From NCBI GenBank assembly GCA_021161885.1, contig JAGGZS010000241.1, positions 1 through 13,109 on the forward strand: DNA of 13,109 nucleotides, in the 5' to 3' direction. Of the stretch, positions 7,990 to 13,109 are shown piece by piece; position 1 is the first letter of the stretch, and every line of letters begins with the position of its first letter. The stretch is from a bacterium (GTDB lineage Bacteria > Auribacterota > Auribacteria > Auribacterales > Auribacteraceae). The notes below the pieces were generated by a model, which was not told the origin of the DNA, searched no databases, and worked only from the letters and a program-made list of their open reading frames with translations. A program made the position numbers and the translations under genes.

Positions 7990-8727
7990 TTGAGGTCAGA
8001 TAAAAAAATTTGCGCGGTTATACCCGCCCGATACGATTCAACGCGCTTCCCCGGCAAACCGTTAGCTTTGCTTGGCGGTAAACCGGTCATAGAGCATGTG
8101 TATAAACGCGCCGCAAAAGCTGATATGATAACCGAAATTATGGTAGCTACTGACGATGAACGCATATTTAACGCAGTCATTGAGTTCGGCGGTAAAGCCG
8201 TTATGACATCAAAAAATCATGTTTGCGGTACGGACAGGATAGCCGAGGCATGCGCTGAGCACGATTGCGAATATGTAATAAATGTTCAGGGAGATGAACC
8301 TCTTATCGATCCTCAGGTCATAGATAGTATCGCTGAAACTCTTGTTAAAGATAATGAGTGTATGGCGGCAACACCAATCGCTCTTATAAAAAATGAAGAT
8401 GAATTAATCAATCCGAATATAGTCAAAGTGGTGCGCGGCAATAACGGATATGCTATTTATTTTTCACGTTACCCGATACCGTTTATAAGAGATGCCGCAA
8501 CCAAAAAAGAACAAAAATTTTATAAACATATAGGTCTTTATGGATTTAATAAAAATTTTCTGTTACAATTAGTAAAATATCCATCGTCTTCTCTTGAAAA
8601 GGCAGAGTGCCTTGAACAGCTGAGGATATTGGAAAATGGGTTTAGGATAAAAACAGTTTTAACCGATTATGAAGCTATAGGTGTAGATACCTTAAATGCT
8701 CTCAAGGAGTTAGAGAAACTTTTATGA
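7990..8727 (+). CDS. kdsB: 3-deoxy-manno-octulosonate cytidylyltransferase (CMP-Kdo synthetase)
   Basis: This enzyme transfers CMP from CTP to Kdo, activating it for lipid A-core assembly. From the TTG start the protein is 245 residues, the usual family length. The N-terminal nucleotide-binding phrase is AVIPARYDSTRFPGKPLA (9-26). It is followed by CGTDRIAEA (79-87), the metal/CTP site NVQGDEPLID (98-107), KHIGLYGF (179-186), and SLEKAECLEQLRILENG (201-217) with GVDT (231-234) near the C-terminus. TTG is chosen because a strong ribosome binding site sits seven bases upstream and the conserved domain begins right after it. The stop overlaps the pyrG start as ATGA, so the CTP-using enzyme and CTP synthase are translationally linked. 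Confidence 0.93.
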   Translation: MRSDKKICAVIPARYDSTRFPGKPLALLGGKPVIEHVYKRAAKADMITEIMVATDDERIFNAVIEFGGKAVMTSKNHVCGTDRIAEACAEHDCEYVINVQGDEPLIDPQVIDSIAETLVKDNECMAATPIALIKNEDELINPNIVKVVRGNNGYAIYFSRYPIPFIRDAATKKEQKFYKHIGLYGFNKNFLLQLVKYPSSSLEKAECLEQLRILENGFRIKTVLTDYEAIGVDTLNALKELEKLL

Positions 8728-10364
8728 AGAAATTTATTTTTGTTACCGGAGGAGTCGTCTCGTCTCTTGGCAAGGGATTAACAGCCGCTTCAATAGGTAA
8801 AATTTTAGAAGCGAGAGGGCTTAAGGTTGCATTGCAGAAATTCGACCCGTATATTAATGTTGACCCGGGGACAATGAGCCCTTATCAGCACGGTGAGGTA
8901 TACGTTACGGATGACGGAGCTGAAACCGATCTTGATTTAGGACATTATGAACGGTTCACATCAGGACAGTTGTCGCAATATAACAATGTTACAACCGGAC
9001 AGATATATGAATCTGTCATACGCAACGAGAGGGCCGGAAAATATCTTGGCAAAACCGTTCAGGTTATACCTCATATTACTAATGAGATAAAAGACCGGAT
9101 AAAAATTTTATCCCGCCGTAAAGATGTAGACATTGTTATCACCGAAATAGGCGGAACGGTCGGTGATATCGAAGGGCTGCCGTTCCTTGAAGCTATCCGC
9201 CAATTTCGGCTGGACGTCGGCTGGGAGAATACTTTGTATATCCATTTGACTCTTGTGCCTTACATACGCGCCGCAGGTGAAATGAAGACTAAACCCACTC
9301 AGCATAGTGTGGAAAAACTGCGCAGTATAGGTATTCAGCCGGATATTCTTGTATGCAGAACCGAAAAAACAATGAAAAAAGAACTTAAACAAAAAATATC
9401 TCTTTTCTGCAACATAAATATTGACGCGGTAATAGAGGAACGGGACGTGAATTATACCATATATGAACTTCCGTTAATGTTTCGGAAAGAAAAAGTGGAC
9501 GACATAATTTTAAACCGGATGAATATGTCTGCTCCCCATGAATCCGATCTAACACAATGGGCAAAAATAGTTGAGGTCATTAAAACCGTTAAGAAAAAAA
9601 TCAAAATAGCTGTTGTCGGTAAATATATCAATTTACAGGATGCTTATAAAAGTATTTATGAAGCCATAGACCATGCGGGCATAGCCAATGAGGTATCAGT
9701 AAAAACCATACGTATTGACGCAGAAAATATTACTCCCGATAACGTGGATGAGGAGCTTGGCGACGTGGACGGAATTCTTGTGCCGGGCGGATTCGGAGAC
9801 AGGGGGATTAACGGTAAAGTTGAGGCTGTTAAATATGCGAGAGAAAATAAAATACCTTTTCTCGGAATATGCCTTGGTATGCAGTGCGCTGTAATTGAGT
9901 TTGCCCGCAACGTGCTTGGTTATAAAAATGCCTCAAGCACCGAGTTTGCCCCGGATACTCCAAAACCGGTTGTTTGCCTAATGGAAGAACAGGCTGGAGT
10001 TACCGATCTTGGAGGCACAATGAGGTTAGGCGCTTATTCGTGTGCTTTATCGAAAAATTCAAAGGCTTTTAAAGCATATAAAAAAGATTTAATTTATGAA
10101 AGGCACAGGCATCGATTTGAATTTAATAACACTTTCCGTAAAGAGGTTATGGATAACGGAGGAGTTTTATCAGGCATAAATAAAGAACATGACCTGGTTG
10201 AGATTATGGAGATTTACGATCATCCGTGGTTTGTGGCGTGCCAGTTTCATCCTGAATTCAAATCTAAACCCGATAAAACACATCCTTTGTTTAGGGATTT
10301 TGTATCTTCGTGCGTTAAATATAACCAATGCAAAGAGGAGAATCCGGTCGTATGCGGCAAGTAA
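8724..10364 (+). CDS. pyrG: CTP synthase
   Basis: This 546-residue CTP synthase makes CTP from UTP, ATP and glutamine. The N-terminal amidoligase domain (about 1-267) begins KKFIFVTGGVVSSLGKGLTA with the P-loop SSLGKG. It also has the conserved KFDPYINVDPGTMSPYQHGE (39-58) and EIGGTVGDIEG (141-151). The C-terminal class I glutamine amidotransferase domain has nucleophile Cys383 in GICLGMQCA and the catalytic pair His509 and Glu511 in FHPEF. Length and all motifs are normal. The start codon overlaps the kdsB stop (ATGA). Placement between kdsB and kdsA is a recurrent bacterial arrangement that ties CTP supply to Kdo activation. Its last 13 bases overlap the start of kdsA. Confidence 0.97.
   Translation: MKKFIFVTGGVVSSLGKGLTAASIGKILEARGLKVALQKFDPYINVDPGTMSPYQHGEVYVTDDGAETDLDLGHYERFTSGQLSQYNNVTTGQIYESVIRNERAGKYLGKTVQVIPHITNEIKDRIKILSRRKDVDIVITEIGGTVGDIEGLPFLEAIRQFRLDVGWENTLYIHLTLVPYIRAAGEMKTKPTQHSVEKLRSIGIQPDILVCRTEKTMKKELKQKISLFCNINIDAVIEERDVNYTIYELPLMFRKEKVDDIILNRMNMSAPHESDLTQWAKIVEVIKTVKKKIKIAVVGKYINLQDAYKSIYEAIDHAGIANEVSVKTIRIDAENITPDNVDEELGDVDGILVPGGFGDRGINGKVEAVKYARENKIPFLGICLGMQCAVIEFARNVLGYKNASSTEFAPDTPKPVVCLMEEQAGVTDLGGTMRLGAYSCALSKNSKAFKAYKKDLIYERHRHRFEFNNTFRKEVMDNGGVLSGINKEHDLVEIMEIYDHPWFVACQFHPEFKSKPDKTHPLFRDFVSSCVKYNQCKEENPVVCGK
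10335..10340 (+). promoter_or_regulatory. Ribosome binding site that sets the kdsA start
   Basis: GAGGAG at 10335-10340, within the end of pyrG, lies 11 bases before the ATG at 10352. The in-frame ATG at 10328 has no recognisable site ahead of it and would add eight residues not expected in the family. Confidence 0.6.
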
Positions 10365-11188
10365 AAATCAAGAATTTTGTAATCGGGCAAGACGCACCGC
10401 TGGTAATGGTTGCAGGACCATGTGTTATTGAAAGCCAAGAGCTGACATTACGCATAGCCCGCGAACTTAAAAATCAAGCACAGGAAAGAAATATACCATT
10501 TATTTTTAAAGCCTCTTTTGATAAGGCAAACAGAAGTTCCATATCATCGTACAGAGGTCCTGGATTAGAGAAAGGGCTTGCGATTTTAAAAAAGGTTAAA
10601 GAAAAATTTGATGTGCCGGTTTTAACAGATGTCCATTGCATATCCCAAATAGACGCTGTCGCCAAGGTTGTCGATGTGATGCAGATACCGGCTTTTTTAT
10701 GCAGGCAGACCGATTTTGTCTGCAAAGCAGCATCAAAAGGAAAAGTCGTTAATATAAAAAAAGGACAGTTCTTAGCACCATGGGATGTGAAAAATATTAT
10801 AAAAAAATGTCTCGATACAGGTAATGAAAATATTATAATTACTGAACGGGGAGTTTGTTTCGGATACAATAATCTTGTATCCGATATGCGTTCGTTACCG
10901 ATAATACGCGAAATGGGTGTGCCGGTAATATTCGATGCCACACACAGTGTTCAATTGCCGGGTGGACAGGGGGCATGTTCCGGCGGGCAAAGGGAATTTG
11001 TCCCGCATCTTGCCCGCAGCGCTGTTGCCGCAGGGTGTGACGGGGTGTTTTTTGAGTGCCATCCTGAACCTGATAAGGCATTGTGCGACGGGGCTAATTC
11101 ACTGCAGATAGATAACGTATTTCCTTTGATGGAGCAGTTAATCGCCATAGACAAAATTGTTAAAAAAAAGCTGAATTATTATGAATAA
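10352..11188 (+). CDS. kdsA: Kdo-8-phosphate synthase, metal-dependent class
   Basis: This enzyme condenses phosphoenolpyruvate with arabinose-5-phosphate to give Kdo-8-phosphate. From the ATG at 10352 the protein is 278 residues, a normal length. Conserved phrases include AGPCVIES (21-28), FKASFDKANRSS (52-63), DATHSVQLPGG (195-205) and FECHPEPDKALCDGANS (234-250). Cys24, His198, Glu235 and Asp246 match the spacing of the metal ligands Cys11, His185, Glu222 and Asp233 of the Aquifex enzyme. E. coli-type KdsA has Asn in place of the Cys, so this one should need a divalent metal. The ribosome binding site lies inside pyrG. The supplier of its substrate, KdsD, is a broken remnant directly downstream, so arabinose-5-phosphate must come from elsewhere if the enzyme is active. 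Confidence 0.95.
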   Translation: MRQVKIKNFVIGQDAPLVMVAGPCVIESQELTLRIARELKNQAQERNIPFIFKASFDKANRSSISSYRGPGLEKGLAILKKVKEKFDVPVLTDVHCISQIDAVAKVVDVMQIPAFLCRQTDFVCKAASKGKVVNIKKGQFLAPWDVKNIIKKCLDTGNENIIITERGVCFGYNNLVSDMRSLPIIREMGVPVIFDATHSVQLPGGQGACSGGQREFVPHLARSAVAAGCDGVFFECHPEPDKALCDGANSLQIDNVFPLMEQLIAIDKIVKKKLNYYE

Positions 11189-11224
11189 ACAAGGAGTTTG
11201 CGGGCAGCCTAAACAAATCAGCGT

Positions 11225-11397
11225 ATGGATATATTAGAAATTGCCGAAAAGGTCATTAAAATGGAGGCTGAACCGGATTGTTTTGCCGTTGGAGCCCTGA
11301 AAATTATAAAAAAGAGAAAATGGATGAACTGCCTCTTGTCAATGAATCGCTGGAACCGGCTGGATTACTTGACGAGGGAAATTTTTTAGGATTATAA
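11225..11397 (+). pseudogene. kdsD: kdsD remnant: arabinose-5-phosphate isomerase with large internal deletion and a frameshift
   Basis: The frame from ATG 11225 begins MDILEIAEKVIKMEAE, matching the first helix of KdsD-type isomerases. It then passes within a few residues to PDCFAVGALKIIKKRK, which resembles the second CBS domain near the KdsD C-terminus (E. coli: PGILAVEALNLMQSRH). After the A-run at 11317-11320 the homology moves to another frame and reads MDELPLVNESLEP, then AGLLDEGNFLGL and the stop at 11395-11397, a typical CBS ending. Adding one A would restore the frame. Intact KdsD has about 320-330 residues, so the whole SIS catalytic domain and the first CBS domain, roughly 260-270 residues, are missing. 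The unrepaired frame ends at 11389 after 54 codons. The position between kdsA and kdsC matches where kdsD commonly lies. Family similarity is recalled, not computed. Confidence 0.75.
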
Positions 11398-11401
11398 GCC
11401 T

Positions 11402-11917
11402 ATGGATTGCCCGGGGAAAAATATTAAATTGCTTGCCTTAGATGTGGACGGTATCCTGACGGACGGACGCATAATGATCGACAGCGAAGGACGTGAGATA
11501 AAAGTCTTTTCCGCTCATGACGGTATGGGCATTAAAGCTGCGTTACAGGCTGGAATAAAAATAGCCTTTATAACCAGCAGGAATTCTAAAGCGGTTTTAT
11601 TAAGGGCGCGTGAGCTAGGCGTTGCAGACGTCTACGTGGGCAGAACCGATAAAATTACCGCGGTTAAAGAATTGACGGACAAATACTCTATTGATATTAA
11701 CGATGTTTGCTATATGGGAGATGATTTGGTTGACCTGCAGGCAATCGCACAAGCAGGTTGGGGGGTTACCGTTCCCGAAGCGCCTGAAGTGATCAGATAT
11801 CATTCTGATTTTGTTACAACTCGTTCTTGCGGCTGTGGAGCGGTAAGGGAAGTTATTGAAATTATTTTGAAATCTAAGGGGTTATGGGATAACCTCATTA
11901 ATTCGTTCCTTGGATAA
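11402..11917 (+). CDS. kdsC: 3-deoxy-D-manno-octulosonate 8-phosphate phosphatase
   Basis: This 171-residue cap-less HAD phosphatase has normal KdsC length and works as a tetramer to release Kdo from Kdo-8-phosphate. Motif I is LALDVDGILTDG, with nucleophile Asp14 and Asp16. Motif II is FITSRNS (57-62). Lys84 lies in GRTDK, and motif IV is MGDDLVD (105-111). The C-terminal tail has the typical RSCGCGAVREV phrase (141-151). AGGA at 11388-11391, inside the kdsD remnant, is the likely ribosome binding site. Its neighbours are the kdsD remnant upstream and lptC downstream; a kdsD-kdsC-lptC-lptA order is known from E. coli. The protein itself appears intact. Confidence 0.93.
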   Translation: MDCPGKNIKLLALDVDGILTDGRIMIDSEGREIKVFSAHDGMGIKAALQAGIKIAFITSRNSKAVLLRARELGVADVYVGRTDKITAVKELTDKYSIDINDVCYMGDDLVDLQAIAQAGWGVTVPEAPEVIRYHSDFVTTRSCGCGAVREVIEIILKSKGLWDNLINSFLG

Positions 11918-11963
11918 AACCTAAGTTAAGTTTACTCGTTCCGGTAAAAGGTTGTGGTAATAT

Positions 11964-12488
11964 ATGCGAAATATGCTGTTAAAGATTAACTTGTTATTGC
12001 TAATATCTATTTTTATGGTGGAGATGAACACTCCTATCGCTTCAGCCGCCGATGAACAGGATGTCTCAATAGGCAAGGTTGAAGACGGAGTCCATATTTT
12101 TGATCTTAACAATAAAAAGGGCAAATCATGGGAACTTCATGGCAAATCAGCAAAATTTCTCGATGACGGGTTTGTTGAAGTTGAAAACATTAATGTAATT
12201 ATGTATACTGATTCCTCAGGAACTAATAAAGTTGACATTATTTCCCCATCAGCGCAAATTAACCAGGGGACAAAACAGGTTAAAACCGATAAGAATGTTA
12301 CAATCACCTCAAAGGATATGATAATTACCGGAGAGGGGCTTGACGGCGATATGCAGAAAAAAGAAGTTCAAATTAAAAAAAACGTTAAGGTTATCATAAC
12401 CGGTGAAAATAAGTTGTTCGTATTTGACGGCCAGCCTGACGCGAATAACAATAACATAGAAGAAAAGGATAATAGCGATGTTAACTAA
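11964..12488 (+). CDS. lptC: LPS export protein LptC-like
   Basis: This 174-residue exported protein resembles LptC, the bitopic subunit that links the LptBFG transporter to the periplasmic LptA bridge. A hydrophobic N-terminus (about 5-18) leads to PIASAADEQ, a plausible signal-peptidase I site after Ala28. The rest is beta-rich with LptC-type repeats: SWELHGKSAKF, then VDIISPSAQINQGTKQVKTD, and the turn ITGEGLDGD near residue 120. The last 20 residues are an Asn/Glu/Asp-rich tail. E. coli LptC keeps its N-terminal helix as a membrane anchor, so a cleavable signal would be unusual. AAAAGG lies about 12 bases before the ATG. Its end overlaps lptA by 11 bases, so the two are probably coupled. 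Sequence conservation in this family is low, so the assignment leans on context. Confidence 0.75.
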   Translation: MRNMLLKINLLLLISIFMVEMNTPIASAADEQDVSIGKVEDGVHIFDLNNKKGKSWELHGKSAKFLDDGFVEVENINVIMYTDSSGTNKVDIISPSAQINQGTKQVKTDKNVTITSKDMIITGEGLDGDMQKKEVQIKKNVKVIITGENKLFVFDGQPDANNNNIEEKDNSDVN

Positions 12489-12993
12489 ATTGAATATTAT
12501 TTTTATACTTATTTGTTTTTTATTTATTTTTCCAAATATTTCAAAAAGCAGTACGCAAAAAGATGAAAACAATATGCAGGAGGTGCCTACTATAATCACA
12601 AGTGATGGTCCTCTAAACGTGGATTTCGCTAAAAATATCGCTGTTTTCCATGACAATGTTGTCATAATAGACCCAAAAGGAGATGTTTACGCTGATTTAA
12701 TGAAATTTTTTTTTGACGGGCAAACTAAACATATTTCTATAGTCGAGGCAACAGGTAATGTTGTTATAAAGGTCGATAATAAAGTCGCTAAAAGCGATAA
12801 AGCTCTTTATAAAGTAGAAGAGGGGGTATTGGAATTAACAGGCAATCCCCGTATTTTGGAAGATAAAAATGTTTATACCGCTGATAAAATTATTATTTTC
12901 CGTAAAAACGGCAAAACTGAAATGAAACTTGAACCAAGGGCAAAATTACTTTTATATAGAGGCGATTTGGAAGATAACGGTTTATTATTTTAA
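12478..12993 (+). CDS. lptA: LPS transport periplasmic protein LptA/OstA-like
   Basis: This 171-residue protein has a strongly hydrophobic signal peptide (about 5-22) followed by an OstA/LptA-type beta-jellyroll. The bridge protein carries LPS from LptC to the outer-membrane LptD. Visible family phrases are SDGPLNVDFAKNIAVFHDNV (42-61), VEATGNVVIKVDNKVAKSDK (89-108) and VLELTGNPRILEDKNVYTAD (117-136). These are the alternating 'unmodified/modified strand' repeats of the OstA fold. The length is normal for LptA. AAAGGA (12464-12469) lies eight bases before the ATG, and the gene overlaps the end of lptC by 11 bases. It is the last gene of the cluster in the window. LptB, often next, does not begin before the window ends. 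Confidence 0.82.
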   Translation: MLTKLNIIFILICFLFIFPNISKSSTQKDENNMQEVPTIITSDGPLNVDFAKNIAVFHDNVVIIDPKGDVYADLMKFFFDGQTKHISIVEATGNVVIKVDNKVAKSDKALYKVEEGVLELTGNPRILEDKNVYTADKIIIFRKNGKTEMKLEPRAKLLLYRGDLEDNGLLF

Positions 12994-13109
12994 TCCAGCG
13001 GGAACTCCCCGTCCGTGAGGTCGGGGATGAGAGCAAGTTCCAGTAGTTTTTCATATGATATGAAAAACAGGCTGGACAACTGAAAGTTGAAACAGAAGAT
13101 ACCCCGTCC
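12994..13109 (+). repeat. Structured non-coding element, possibly an IS200/IS605-type end or orphan guide-RNA-like segment
   Basis: Directly after the lptA stop, several inverted repeats follow one another. CCCCGTCC (13007-13014) and GGTCGGGG (13019-13026) form a hairpin with a GTGA loop and one internal mismatch. An outer stem GGAACT (13001-13006) pairs with AGTTCC (13036-13041) around it. TCCAG (13039-13043, and also 12994-12998) can pair with CTGGA (13072-13076), enclosing a perfect 11-base inverted repeat. CAACT (13077-13081) pairs with AGTTG (13085-13089). The final eight bases repeat CCCCGTCC exactly, so a second GC-rich hairpin may be cut off by the window edge. GC-rich CCCCGTCC-type hairpins with short loops are familiar at the ends of TnpB-carrying IS200/IS605 elements. 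No tnpA or tnpB is seen. The identity is inferred; a REP/MITE-like palindrome or another structured RNA are alternatives. Confidence 0.5.
13046..13068 (+). repeat. Perfect 11-base inverted repeat
   Basis: GTTTTTCATAT (13046-13056) and ATATGAAAAAC (13058-13068) are exact reverse complements around a single G. As RNA the stem would be about 10 bp with a three-base loop. It is not followed by a T-run on the plus strand, so it does not look like an intrinsic terminator. It forms the middle arm of the structured element. Confidence 0.7.

Noticed and set aside
10328..10351. Upstream ATG for kdsA
   Set aside because: It has no ribosome binding site. The ATG at 10352 with GAGGAG fits family length and spacing.
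10474..10941. 155-codon minus-strand open frame opposite kdsA
   Set aside because: It lies wholly opposite the well-conserved kdsA, and its composition looks like an antisense shadow.
13007..13026. GC-rich hairpin after lptA as an intrinsic terminator
   Set aside because: It is followed by ATGAGAGCAAG rather than a T-run, and it is embedded in a larger set of stems, so it does not fit a Rho-independent terminator.
12994..13109. CRISPR array
   Set aside because: The repeated CCCCGTCC occurs only twice within a palindromic context, and there is no regular repeat-spacer pattern.

Overview
The window reads as chromosomal DNA from a low-GC, LPS-making (diderm) bacterium with dense, same-strand gene clusters. 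It holds a short ArgA-type acetyltransferase, a leuC-leuD-leuB cluster, and a long run of genes for heptose, Kdo and LPS transport. A kdsD gene has been largely deleted, and a structured, possibly transposon-derived element follows lptA. These two features suggest some genome erosion. A host-associated lineage such as Elusimicrobiota/Endomicrobiaceae would fit, but that is a guess from gene content and AT-richness, not a sequence match.

Layout. On the minus strand, 70-2685 encodes a large AsmA-like membrane-anchored protein. A further minus-strand gene probably starts at the very left edge (start codon 3-1). The 281-base gap at 2686-2966 is a divergent promoter region with a near-consensus promoter on each strand. 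The plus-strand promoter carries a perfect 18-bp palindrome covering its -35 box. Everything from 2967 to 12993 is on the plus strand. The amino-acid block is 2967-6350: N-acetylglutamate synthase-like argA, leuC, leuD, leuB. The envelope block is 6414-12993: hldA, gmhB, kdsB, pyrG, kdsA, kdsD remnant, kdsC, lptC, lptA. The last 116 bases (12994-13109) are non-coding and rich in inverted repeats.

How the genes work together. HldA and GmhB act in making ADP-heptose for the LPS inner core. KdsA makes Kdo-8-phosphate, KdsC dephosphorylates it, and KdsB activates Kdo with CTP, which PyrG supplies. LptC and LptA belong to the periplasmic bridge that carries LPS to the outer membrane. The missing step in this cluster is KdsD, which makes arabinose-5-phosphate for KdsA: only its first ~16 residues and its C-terminal CBS end remain. 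LptB, often the next gene after lptA, does not start within the window; the structured element lies there instead.

Most genes are ordinary and confidently recognised. The items worth a second look are the kdsD internal deletion, the terminal structured element, and the palindrome over the argA-leu promoter.
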